Source: Nitrospirota bacterium (GTDB taxonomy: Bacteria > Nitrospirota > Nitrospiria > Nitrospirales > UBA8639). From it: DNA of 64,000 bases. The notes beneath the pieces were generated by a model, which did no database searches, had not been told where the DNA came from, and saw only the letters and a list, made by a program, of their open reading frames with translations. The translations under genes and the position numbers were made by a program. Below are positions 1-7,998 of this stretch, piece after piece (positions within the stretch are counted from its first letter, which is position 1; every line of letters begins with the position of its first letter). The stretch is taken from the NCBI GenBank assembly GCA_003695915.1, contig RFGF01000058.1, positions 1 through 64,000 of the forward strand, written 5' to 3'.

Positions 1-105
1 CAGGTGCGGGCCCGAGCCAAGATTGGCTTGAAGAATCTCATGTACAATTTTCAGCGGTGTTTCGTGCTTCGGGTATCGCCTCCAAGAGGAGCTGTGTGCT
101 ATTGA
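1..105 (+). mobile_element. C-terminal tail of an IS5/IS4-type transposase, cut by the window edge
   Basis: A 34-codon frame is open from base 1 and ends in TGA at 103-105. Its translation begins QVRARAKIGLKNLMYNFQRC, which resembles the extreme C-terminus of IS5-like DDE transposases, where a basic helix is followed by a K-x-G-x-x-N-x-x-Y-N-x-x-R pattern. The last dozen residues (PPRGAVCY end) do not look conserved, so the tail may be altered. The DDE core would lie upstream of the window, so I cannot say whether the element is intact. No terminal inverted repeat was recognised downstream. The family call rests on pattern memory only. Confidence 0.45.
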
Positions 106-619
106 GGACAAGGCGAGCGAACATGGGGGCACCGTACTTTGCCCTCCCTTTTTCACGGCCAAACTTGGTCACTCCATCATCCCGAGTGACCCAAACATCC
201 AAAACTTCACGTTGTTAGAGGCCCCCATTAAAGACTGTGAGGTATCTTTGGGCACCGGTTTAGGAGGAAGATGGACGCGAGCTATACGGTTGAACGTAAC
301 AATCGCATGCTGTCCTTATCATCGGCTCCTATATTTTTCTTCGCTACCTTAAGCACATCGACGCTCTCAACCCGGAATGCGATCCGCCGACACCATACCA
401 AATGGTGGCAAACATCGACAATGAATGCCTTGCATCAGCGCTGCAATGCGCTCGTGACCTTCTGGGAGATTTATGGTACATGAAGAAATAGCGACAGATA
501 TGCTCTTTGCTGGCTCCTCGCTCGCATCGATCAGGACAGAGATTGAAAGAAAAACACGGATTCATCCCAAAAGAGACATTAACCGATAAACGATCATTCG
601 CCTCCAAGAGTTGTGAGCC
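106..619 (+). other. Gene-poor region with possible decayed coding sequence
   Basis: There is no intact gene here. Two stop-free stretches in different plus frames abut: one is open from 32 to the TAA at 350-352, the other from 300 to the TAG at 489-491. The second ends in protein-like sequence (LGDLWYMKK end). They could be pieces of one frameshifted gene, but I do not recognise the product. An ATG frame at 271-483 uses a third phase and its serine/threonine/histidine-rich translation looks random. The context, between a transposase tail and a normal gene, fits insertion-site debris. Confidence 0.3.
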
Positions 620-1195
620 ATGTCCGCGACGCCGATCCTCTATTGCAGTCACTGTGGGGCCAAAGTCGAATACCGCATCCCGCCGGGCGAAACCGTCGTC
701 CGAGCCGTATGCCCAGCCTGCCATATTATTCACTACCAAAATCCCAAAATCGTCGCCGGATGTATCGTCGAATGGCAGGGAGATATCTTGCTCTGTCGCA
801 GAGCCATCGAACCGCGGCGAGGGTTATGGACCATTCCCGCAGGCTTTATGGAATTGGGAGAAAGCACGGAAGAGGCAGCAGCCAGAGAAACACTCGAGGA
901 GGCCAAAGCCGTAGTTGACATCTACTCGCTATATGCCGTGTTCAGCCTTCCCCATGTCGGGCAAGTCTATGTCGTGTTTCGTGGGCGACTCCGCACATCT
1001 GAGTATGGCGTCGGAGAGGAAAGTCTCGAGGTACAAATGACGAGCCTGGACAAGATTCCCTGGAACGAGCTTGCTTTCCCTGTCATCCGTGAAATTTTAG
1101 AGCGATATGTTAAAGATCGCGAGCAACCACACAGCGGGGCCCATTTTGCTTCACTTTCTCCATCTTCGCCTTCCCACCCTTATGAGGATGCCTGA
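620..1195 (+). CDS. Nudix hydrolase with N-terminal zinc ribbon
   Basis: This is a 191-residue nucleoside-diphosphate-X hydrolase. The N-terminus carries a zinc-ribbon with Cys9/Cys12 and Cys31/Cys34, as in the YjhB/NudC-like group. The Nudix box spans about residues 73-95 (GFMELGES, then RETLEEAKA). It has the G-x5-E-x7-RE-x2-EE catalytic pattern, with the usual final Gly replaced by Lys, which is common in this subgroup. The fold should hydrolyse a nucleotide-sugar, NADH-like or ADP-ribose substrate in the cytoplasm with Mg2+; the exact substrate cannot be read. The C-terminal 30 or so residues (Ser/Pro/His-rich) are poorly conserved and overlap the 3' end of ogt on the other strand by 86 bases, so the true stop may be a late acquisition. 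Confidence 0.85.
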   Translation: MSATPILYCSHCGAKVEYRIPPGETVVRAVCPACHIIHYQNPKIVAGCIVEWQGDILLCRRAIEPRRGLWTIPAGFMELGESTEEAAARETLEEAKAVVDIYSLYAVFSLPHVGQVYVVFRGRLRTSEYGVGEESLEVQMTSLDKIPWNELAFPVIREILERYVKDREQPHSGAHFASLSPSSPSHPYEDA

Positions 1196-1718
1196 AGATC
1201 TCGCTCGTCTTCACATGCGACTCCGATAACGCCGCAAGCACGCGGCGCTCATGGGCCAATAACGCTTGCTTAATGGCGAGTCCCCCGCCGTAGCCTACAA
1301 GGGCACCGGTTTTCCCGATCACCCGGTGACAAGGAATGACAATGGAAATTGGATTGTGCCCGTTCGCAGCCCCTACAGCTCTCATCGCCCTCGGTCGGCC
1401 AATACGTGATGCGATTTCGCTATACGAAACGGTCGTACCGTACGGAATGGTTCGCAATGCCTGCCAAACCCGCAGCTGAAACGGCGTGCCTTCCGGTGCC
1501 AACGGCAACGTAAATTCTCGAAGCTGGCCCGCAAAATACAGGTTCAACTGTTCGACTGCTTCCTCAAATGGGCGGACCGTTCGAACCCACGTAGCCAGTG
1601 GCGTTCGGGGATGCGGACCAGCCTGGAAATCGATCACTTTCAATCCCGTTGAATCGCCGGCGATTAACAACTCGCCAACTGGGCTGGGAATGATGCAATA
1701 CTGAAACGGTTCGTTCAT
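1110..1718 (-). CDS. ogt: Methylated-DNA--protein-cysteine S-methyltransferase
   Basis: A 202-residue suicide enzyme that takes methyl groups from O6-methylguanine in DNA. The N-terminal ribonuclease-H-like domain (residues 1-75) is followed by the DNA-binding and catalytic domain. The latter has the helix-turn-helix with the arginine finger (GRPRAMRAVG, around 107-116) and the active-site PCHRV motif, whose acceptor is Cys130. I start at the ATG at 1718, preceded by AAGGT, rather than the upstream codon at 1763. The family normally ends soon after the active-site region (about residue 160). The extra basic tail here (KGGKAKMEKVKQNG) overlaps the Nudix gene tail to tail and may be unconstrained. 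It faces away from the Xre regulator across about 85 bases. Confidence 0.92.
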   Translation of the reverse strand: MNEPFQYCIIPSPVGELLIAGDSTGLKVIDFQAGPHPRTPLATWVRTVRPFEEAVEQLNLYFAGQLREFTLPLAPEGTPFQLRVWQALRTIPYGTTVSYSEIASRIGRPRAMRAVGAANGHNPISIVIPCHRVIGKTGALVGYGGGLAIKQALLAHERRVLAALSESHVKTSEIFRHPHKGGKAKMEKVKQNGPRCVVARDL

Positions 1719-1762
1719 GCGGCCTACCTTAGTGAAACCTCGATGATTCCGCAACTCGTACA

Positions 1763-1791
1763 TAGACAGTCTGATCTCTCTCGGGTATGAT
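1763..1791 (+). promoter_or_regulatory. Sigma-70-type promoter for the Xre regulator
   Basis: TAGACA (1763-1768), a 17-base spacer and TATGAT (1786-1791) make a near-consensus promoter. The start codon at 1804 lies only 12 bases after the -10 box, so the transcript should begin about 5 bases before the ATG. No Shine-Dalgarno fits in that space, which suggests a nearly leaderless mRNA. This is inference from sequence only. Confidence 0.5.
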
Positions 1792-1803
1792 TCGGCTTCG
1801 ACT

Positions 1804-2265
1804 ATGAAGCCATCCCATCACATACAAGCATGGCGACATACTCGCGGCTATTGTCTGAAAGACTTGGCTGATGAAGTGGGGATCCCCATCAGCCAGCTCG
1901 AAGCCATCGAACAGGAAACCCAGGATCCGCCGCTCACCCTCCTCCATCAAATCGGTTCCGCTCTCGGGATTCCGACAAGTTGGCTGGTAATCCATCCTAA
2001 AGTCATCCAATTCCTGCAGAATGATAAAGATGAGGCAGCTTCCGTCAGCTCTCATCGAGAGTCGATGACGCTGGATTATGTCTGGCGAGGATTTCGCGAA
2101 CAAGAAGAGCTCTATCTCCAGCTCGCAGCGTTGATCCACCACGGAGACCCTAAATTGATCCGTGCCGCCGCGATCAATTTACAGAGCTTACTCAAACAAG
2201 CCCGAACGGCGGCACTTCCTTGGCAATCTCGTCCCTCTGGACACTTCGAACCGCCAAGCGATTAG
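1804..2265 (+). CDS. Xre-family helix-turn-helix regulator
   Basis: A 153-residue cytoplasmic DNA-binding protein. Residues 7-62 form a Cro/CI-type helix-turn-helix (LKDLADEVGIPISQLEAIEQ, then the LHQIGSALGIPTSWL segment). The C-terminal half is predicted helical, contains WRGFREQEELYLQLAALI, and is probably for dimerisation or sensing; I recognise no ligand domain. The tail is polar. The gene stands alone, divergent from ogt, so autoregulation or control of ogt is possible but not shown. The start ATG is close behind a good -10 box and has no ribosome-binding site. Confidence 0.75.
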   Translation: MKPSHHIQAWRHTRGYCLKDLADEVGIPISQLEAIEQETQDPPLTLLHQIGSALGIPTSWLVIHPKVIQFLQNDKDEAASVSSHRESMTLDYVWRGFREQEELYLQLAALIHHGDPKLIRAAAINLQSLLKQARTAALPWQSRPSGHFEPPSD

Positions 2266-2475
2266 GCGGATCCTGCGATCCGCATTTGGCAAAGGTTTCA
2301 CCGATTAGCTACCAGTTCAACACCTGTGCTCCTGCACTCCGATGAATACACGCTTATCGGTTGTGCATCACATGAAAGAATGCCGGGCAAAAGACAGCCC
2401 GTATACCGGATTGCCAGGCATACGGGCTAGCAGATCTGAAGGGCGGTCCATCGCCCATGTTGTGATGAACGCAGA

Positions 2476-2850
2476 TCAGGCGCAGGCGGGAAGAACGGTC
2501 CTGACCGTGGCGAGAAATTCATCGATGGTAAATGGCTTTTGCAACCGGCACACCGGTGCAAGAACGCGATCGAGCGCCTTGTCGTCCTCTTCACAAGAGG
2601 GGATCGTGCCGGATATCGCAATGACCGGTGCATCGGGCCAACGTTGGCGGAGGGATTGCACGGATTCGACCCCGTCGTGCTCCAAGGTCACCAAATCCGC
2701 AATCACCACCGAGGCTGAACGATTGGCGTCCCGTTCTAACACTTCGCGCCCATTGGACGCTTCCACGACATCATAGCCTTCGGACTGCAGCATCAAGGCT
2801 AGCGAATCACGGACTTCTTCGTCATCGTCGATCAGAAGAACACGTTTCAT
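2476..2850 (-). CDS. Single-domain response regulator (receiver only)
   Basis: A 124-residue CheY-like receiver with no output domain. It shows the acidic cluster Asp8-Asp9-Asp10, the phosphoacceptor Asp52 (VVIADL), the conserved Ser in VIAISG and the Lys of LQKPF. The start is fixed by a strong AAAGGAGG six bases before the ATG at 2850; the open frame upstream of that is a Cys/Arg-rich read-through without family similarity. No kinase is adjacent, so it is an orphan receiver that may act by protein contact, or relay for one of the several kinases in this window (no link is visible). A 210-base gap separates it from the convergent Xre gene. Confidence 0.88.
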   Translation of the reverse strand: MKRVLLIDDDEEVRDSLALMLQSEGYDVVEASNGREVLERDANRSASVVIADLVTLEHDGVESVQSLRQRWPDAPVIAISGTIPSCEEDDKALDRVLAPVCRLQKPFTIDEFLATVRTVLPACA

Positions 2851-3231
2851 AGCTTGCCTCCTTTGCTGCCTTCCTCTGCATCCCCACCTCTGCCTCTGCA
2901 CAACAAACATCATCTTATTCTTGGAAACATAGCAAGAGGCGCACCAGGCACTATTGATAGAAAAGCGTAGCATTTACAATAAGTTAGACGAACGGCATTG
3001 AAGGAGATCAGACACTAACGTGTAGGCGCTTTCCTTCACATCGCGAAGGAATAAATCCTTCACTTCGGATCGAGTGATGCTCGGATGGGGCAAGCTGTTT
3101 CACATCAAGTGGGGTAGAGCAAGGCCAACAGTACCAGTTTTTTCGAGTCTTAACGCCGTTGTGATACGATGGGCTTTCAAATGCTTTTCGATGCATTTCG
3201 ACCACACAAATAACACACTTGCCTCTAGCCA
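2851..3231. other. Intergenic region without recognisable gene
   Basis: These 381 bases separate the receiver gene (leftward) from the broken ATPase gene (rightward) and must hold both promoters. Short frames on either strand have no protein-like character. I see no clear -35/-10 pair, tRNA or strong hairpin. Confidence 0.4.
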
Positions 3232-4861
3232 ATGGACATGACAATTACGCTCAAGAATTACCGGTGCTTCGAGCAGCCGGCGAGGATTGATTTGCGAAAA
3301 GGATTGACCGCGCTGATCGGTGTCAATAACTCTGGAAAGTCCACGTTGTTGCGGTTTTTCTACGAGTTTCGATCTTTCTGGGGGAATCTCCAAAGTCCCT
3401 TTCTCGACTTGATTGGAGGGAAAAGCGTTCATCTCCCACCAATTCATGGCATCCAAGACCCACGCTCCGTTTTCTGCGATAACAATGACCGGGACATGGA
3501 AATCATCGTGGAGATCGATCCCGATGATAAAGAACAGATCGGTCTGGCCGATGTACCGCTCGTCACAAAAGCCCACTTCGTGATATCGAGGAATCCACTT
3601 CAGTATACGGGACGCTTTTATAGCGGCTATGATGCAAGCCAACAAGTCCACGCACCCTCGCTCAGTTTTGATTCCAGCGGGCTGTTGCTTTCACACGGAC
3701 AGGTTATTGCCGATCCCAGAAGACTGTTGGAGACATTTCGAGCCCTTGCCGGATGTGTCTATCTCGGCGCCTTTAGAAATGCGTTGGATCTTCAGGGCAA
3801 TCAGTCGCAATATTACGATATCGCGATCGGTCGTACGCTGGTTTCGAATTGGAAATCATGAAAGTCCGGTCCATACAAAGCCCATAATCAAAAAGCTATT
3901 GCCCTGACAGAAGATTTGCGGAAGCTGTTCGGCTTTCGAAGCCTGGAAATCAACCCGACTCAGGACGATTCGACGTTTCAGGTGATCATCGATGGAAAGC
4001 CGTATCTTCTCCATGAACTCGGCGGCGGCTTTGCCCAATTCCTCGTCGCTTTGGCGAACGTCGCGTTGAGAAATCCGCCCCCTTACATCCTGATCGACGA
4101 ACCCGAACTCAATTTGCATCCCTCCCTGCAGTTAGATTTTCTGACGACGCTCGCCTCCTATGCTACCGAAGGCGTGGTCTTCGCCACCCACAACCTCGGG
4201 CTGGCGAGAGGACGAGCGAACACTATTTATTCCGTCCAAATCGATGCAGGCAGGGGCAGCCTGATCCGCCCCTTCGAACAGACACCCAGGCTCGCCGAAC
4301 TCATGGGCGAACTCCAATGGAAGCTATCAAGCGCTGGGATTCGACACCGTGCTCTTGGTCGAGGGCGTCACCGACGTGTTGACCATTCAACAATTTCTCC
4401 GTTAATTGGGGAAGGACCATCGAATCCTCATCGTGCCCTTGGGCGGGAGCGCGCTGATCAACAACACCAACCAAGCCTGCATTGCGCTGCAGGAACTGAC
4501 GAGAATCAGCTCCGAAATCTTCGTTCTGATCAACAGCGAAAAAGATCGGGAAGATGCCAAGGTCGATCCGTCGAGGCAACATTTCAAGAAGAAATGCGAG
4601 GATCTTAACATCACATGCCATATCTTGGAGCGTCGGGCCCTCGAAAATTACCTTTCCGACCGAGCGGTCAAAACCGTCAAAGGAGAGAAATATCGCAGCT
4701 TGGAGCCGTTCGAATCATTGAGACAGCTCTTTCCGTCATGGGCCAAAGAAGAAAATTGGCGAATCGCCCGAGAAATGAAACCTGATGAATGGCAAAAGAC
4801 AGATTTGGGCAAGTTTTTGATTGACCTTCAACCGCCAAACAGCCTGCTCGCACATTATTAG
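3232..4861 (+). pseudogene. Broken AAA ATPase with C-terminal TOPRIM-like domain (OLD/PARIS-like)
   Basis: Read through its lesions, this gives about 540 residues of an overcoming-lysogenisation-defect-like protein. The N-terminal ABC-type ATPase has Walker A GVNNSGKST (residues 30-38), signature-like LHELGGGFAQ, Walker B YILIDEPELNLHPS and the H-loop FATHN. After it, VLLVEGVTDV and FVLINSEKD match the acidic E...DxD pattern of TOPRIM nucleases, followed by an ERRALENYL motif. The lesions are an in-frame TGA at 3859-3861, a +1-type shift near 4315-4325 and an in-frame TAA at 4403-4405. The DxD position reads N-x-E, so a metal-binding residue is probably also lost. Such proteins normally serve in phage defence. 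No UvrD (Gabija GajB) partner is adjacent. Independent lesions favour true decay over sequencing error. Confidence 0.75.
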
Positions 4862-5272
4862 CCTTAACATGAGCGCGATGCGTTGCGCATCTCATCATAG
4901 ACATCCTCCCGAGCCGGTCATGCGACTAACCGACAACCCGACTCGCCCATGGGGACCACGCCCCTATCACCGTCCACCATGTCCGTTTGTCGATGAATCA
5001 AATCGTGTGGAATTCCATAAATTCCATAGGCGAACCTATCCTTCTGCCAAAGAGGCCCCACGGGCCGGACACACCTATCCCGGCAAGACCTGTTTCTCTC
5101 ATCCAAATTGCGCGAGCACTCATGCTGCTTCGAAACGTAGTTGGAGCATTGCCCCCGCTCTTGGCGTTGGATTGCCGGATCGAGGATCAGCAGCGCGCCC
5201 ATGGTGGAGTGACCTTTTGATCCGATTGGTGGAACGAGATCGAAGAATTGGTGTAACCAAATACGACGAGTC
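4862..5272. other. Intergenic region without recognisable gene
   Basis: These 411 bases lie between two convergent 3' ends. Several long frames exist on both strands (for example 4821-5300 plus and 4918-5463 minus), but their translations are low-complexity or Arg/Pro/His-rich and disagree with each other, so I do not call a gene. I see no terminator with a T-run. Confidence 0.4.
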
Positions 5273-5752
5273 TTACGGAGAGGAGGACGACTGTTCTTGA
5301 GGATGCGCTTCGCTGGCTGTCTCGCCGGCGTTGACTGAAGGCTCTTCGTCTTGCTCGTCTTCGGCGACCTCTTCTTCCGGCTCCTCGAACCATTTGACGA
5401 GCATTTCTTCCCACCACACGGCATCCACGTCTTCCCCGGGATCGACGCCCAATAGCGCGACATCCTCCTGAGTAAACGAAGGATCCACGACCTGGGGATT
5501 GAAGCGTGCGCGATCGATCACTTCTTGAGTGGCAAATCCGCCGACGATCCACGAGGGCGGATCCGCACGGCGGGATTTGTAGGCCTGAAGCTTGAGTTTG
5601 AGGTAGAGGAAGAGTTTTTGTTGTTTTTCATCGAGAAACCCTTTGGGGGGCAGACTCAGGGTTTTTTCGATTTTCTTCCGCCAATGGCGGTCGTTATATC
5701 GAGACGTGATCAATTGGAGCACTTTCGCTCCGTCAGTGGCATCGAGCGGCAT
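5273..5752 (-). CDS. Conserved-looking hypothetical protein with acidic tail
   Basis: A 159-residue cytoplasmic protein that I cannot name. The N-terminal 60 residues are basic and helical (SRYNDRHWRKKIEKTLSLPP, then KQQKLFLYLKLKLQAYKSRR). The middle contains PPSWIVGGFATQEVIDRARF. The last 45 residues are strongly acidic (EEPEEEVAEDEQDEE), ending in a Ser/Gln/Pro run. The charge split suggests a protein- or nucleic-acid-binding adaptor, but no function is shown. The ATG at 5752 has GGGAGA eight bases upstream; the in-frame GTG at 5767 would overlap that site. It lies 62 bases after the hydrolase gene on the same strand and is likely cotranscribed with it. Confidence 0.65.
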   Translation of the reverse strand: MPLDATDGAKVLQLITSRYNDRHWRKKIEKTLSLPPKGFLDEKQQKLFLYLKLKLQAYKSRRADPPSWIVGGFATQEVIDRARFNPQVVDPSFTQEDVALLGVDPGEDVDAVWWEEMLVKWFEEPEEEVAEDEQDEEPSVNAGETASEAHPQEQSSSSP

Positions 5753-5814
5753 GACCCAATCTCCCACCGATTAATATGCGCATCGTCTTTTTCTCTCGCA
5801 ACTGCGCGTGGTCT

Positions 5815-6525
5815 TCAGGATCGGAGATGCTGGTCGAAAAACCGCAACATCCGCGACCAGGCATCCTGCGCCTCGGCAGGTTTATAGACATCCGGGCGCG
5901 TGTCGTTGAAAAAAGCATGAGGACACCCCGGATAGGTTTTGACTTCGCCAGGTTTGTTGTATTTTTTGAGCGCCGCTTTCAATCGCTCCACATCTGCTTT
6001 TGTAATCCATCCATCATCTTCGCCATAAATGTAGAGAACCGGCGCACTAAGCTGTTGAAGGGGAGTGTCCGGATTCGGGATAGGTCCATAGAAGGGCACA
6101 GCAGCTTTGATGTCGGTCGTCACACAGGGCAGCATCAACGCATAACCCCCACCCATGCAAAAACCCGTGATCCCAAGACGATTGGGATCGACCTCGGGTC
6201 GGGTTTTAAGATAGGCCAGGGTCGCTTTGAGATCCTTCAACCCGTCTTCTTGGGCGAGACTGTTCATCAATCGCCCGGCTTCGTTGGGATCGGCCGTGAC
6301 TTTGTGCCCCAGCCGCGAGTACAGATCGGGCGCAATCGCCACGTACCCTTCTCGCGCCAACCGCCTGGCGATATCCTTGATGTGATCATTCAGCCCCCAC
6401 CATTCCTGAACGACGATTACCGCCGGTGCACGCGACACGCCGTGAGGAATCGCCACATAGGCTCTGAGCGTGACGCCTTCTCCTGGATACTCGACCATTT
6501 CCTCCCGAATGGGTTGCTCTGCCAT
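5815..6525 (-). CDS. Dienelactone hydrolase family protein
   Basis: A 236-residue alpha/beta hydrolase of the carboxymethylenebutenolidase type. The Cys-Asp-His triad is visible: nucleophile Cys123 in GFCMGGG, Asp171 in YGEDDGW and His203 in CPHAFFND. The N-terminal IVVQEWWGLNDHIKD is characteristic of the family and includes the Glu that pairs with the nucleophile. Length is normal. No signal peptide is present, so it is cytosolic. In soil bacteria the family opens dienelactones from chloroaromatic breakdown, but there are no aromatic-degradation genes here, so a general esterase role is more likely. Its start has GGAGG seven bases upstream. It sits between the TldE gene and the acidic-tailed unknown. 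Confidence 0.9.
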   Translation of the reverse strand: MAEQPIREEMVEYPGEGVTLRAYVAIPHGVSRAPAVIVVQEWWGLNDHIKDIARRLAREGYVAIAPDLYSRLGHKVTADPNEAGRLMNSLAQEDGLKDLKATLAYLKTRPEVDPNRLGITGFCMGGGYALMLPCVTTDIKAAVPFYGPIPNPDTPLQQLSAPVLYIYGEDDGWITKADVERLKAALKKYNKPGEVKTYPGCPHAFFNDTRPDVYKPAEAQDAWSRMLRFFDQHLRS

Positions 6526-6556
6526 GTACCTGCCTCCATGATTGGATAGATTGACT

Positions 6557-7933
6557 TCACTCTCCCGCTACCATCATTTCACGAATTTTGATGGTGGGAC
6601 TGGCAATCCGTCCTCGAAACACTAAATCATTTCCTACGATTTCAATGTCTGCAAATATCCGTTTTAAGTTTCCTGCAATGGTGATTTCTTCGACCGGATA
6701 GGCGAGTTCTCCGTTTTCAATCCATATGCCGACAGCTCCACGGGAATAATCGCCGGTCACCATGTTGACCCCAAACCCGATCAATTCCGTCACATACAAG
6801 CCTTGCTTCACCGATCGAAGAATGTCCTCCGGCGAGGCCGATCCCGGCGCGAGATAAAAATTCGTCGGCGCGACGGTCGGCGATTCGCCGATGCTACGAG
6901 CGGCATTGCCCGTCGACGGCATCCCCAACTTGCGTCCTGAATAAGTATCCAACAAATAATTGACGAGCACTCCTCGTTCGACCACCGGCGTCTTCCGGGT
7001 CGGCAGCCCTTCTCCATCGAACGGGCGGGAGCCGAGCCCTCCAGGCAATCGTCCATCGTCGTAAATATCGATAAACTCAGGAGCGAGGGATTTTCCCAAT
7101 TGGCCAATCAGGAAGGACGCGCCTTTATAAACGGCATAACCGGACACAGCACTGGCCAAATGTCCCAGCAGACTCCTGGCCGTCTCGGGATCGAACACAA
7201 CGGGCACTTTTTGAGTCGGTATTTTGCGAGCACCGAGACGTCGGACCGTTCGACGGGCAGCTTCTCGGCCCACGGTCTCCGGGGGATCGAGCGCACGAAA
7301 TTTTCGACCCACCGTATACCAGGCATCGCGCTGCATCCCTTTCCCCTGGGGATCGACTGCGACAGGCGTTACGGACAACGAATAACTAGAACTCCGATGC
7401 GCGCCGATGAACCCGTGCGTATTCGCCAGCAACACAGCGCTATGACCAGCCGCGCAGTCGGCTCCCTCGGAATTCGTAATGCGCAGGTCAGCCTGCATGG
7501 CCGCGTCTTCGGCTTGACGGGCCAGGCGAATCTCTTGATCGATGGTCAACGTCGTCGGATCGTAGACATCTAAATCCGGGAAATCTTTGGCCATCAGTTC
7601 CGCATCCGGCAATCCCGATGACGCATCTTCGGCCACGGCCTTGGCCATCGCACAGGTATCCGCCACAAGCCGCTCGAGCGAAGCTTCCGTCAGATCGGAT
7701 GTGGAAGCGCTCGCCGATCGTTGTCCAAAAAAGATACGCAAGCCCAATCCTTTTTCCCGCGCTTTGGACAGGCGTTCCACTTGGCCTAATCGAACCTGTA
7801 CCTCGACCGAATCGCCCTCGGCGATCATGACCTCCGCGGCATCCGCCCCTTGCGCACGTGCCTGCGCCAAGATCCGTTGGGCCAACCTCGTCAAGTGATC
7901 GGATTCAAAGAGGGAAAGAGATGCGTCGCTCAT
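6557..7933 (-). CDS. pmbA: TldE/PmbA metalloprotease subunit (inactive partner)
   Basis: A 458-residue protein of the TldD/PmbA family. It keeps the family core (VPVVFDPETARSLLGHLASA, then RPFDGEGLPTRKTPVVERG, NAARS and FGVNMVTGDYSRGAVGIWIENG) but lacks the HExxxH zinc motif, as expected for the TldE partner. With TldD it forms a heterodimeric protease that unfolds and cleaves small peptides, known in E. coli for microcin B17 maturation and CcdA turnover. I start at the ATG at 7933 (MSDASLSLF), because the 53 codons upstream overlap tldD and are Arg-rich noise. The 65-base gap after tldD and shared strand imply one operon. Confidence 0.9.
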   Translation of the reverse strand: MSDASLSLFESDHLTRLAQRILAQARAQGADAAEVMIAEGDSVEVQVRLGQVERLSKAREKGLGLRIFFGQRSASASTSDLTEASLERLVADTCAMAKAVAEDASSGLPDAELMAKDFPDLDVYDPTTLTIDQEIRLARQAEDAAMQADLRITNSEGADCAAGHSAVLLANTHGFIGAHRSSSYSLSVTPVAVDPQGKGMQRDAWYTVGRKFRALDPPETVGREAARRTVRRLGARKIPTQKVPVVFDPETARSLLGHLASAVSGYAVYKGASFLIGQLGKSLAPEFIDIYDDGRLPGGLGSRPFDGEGLPTRKTPVVERGVLVNYLLDTYSGRKLGMPSTGNAARSIGESPTVAPTNFYLAPGSASPEDILRSVKQGLYVTELIGFGVNMVTGDYSRGAVGIWIENGELAYPVEEITIAGNLKRIFADIEIVGNDLVFRGRIASPTIKIREMMVAGE

Positions 7934-7998
7934 GGATGGTGCCGAGAAGGAGCTGGGCGAATACCGATCATCACATGTGTTCACACGCTGGGTATCGC

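Noticed and set aside
271-483. 70-codon plus-strand frame
   Set aside because: Ser/Thr/His-rich, random-looking translation, and a different phase carries more protein-like sequence.
3859-3861. TGA as selenocysteine or recoded tryptophan
   Set aside because: The position is not a redox site, a frameshift and a TAA also occur in the gene, and Trp is encoded normally by TGG elsewhere in the window.
3232-4861. Gabija defence system
   Set aside because: No UvrD-like helicase gene (GajB) lies next to the ATPase-TOPRIM gene.
4821-5300. 159-codon plus frame and an opposing 181-codon frame (4918-5463)
   Set aside because: Both are rich in Arg, Pro, His and Ser, clash with each other and with the acidic-tailed gene, and have no recognisable motif.
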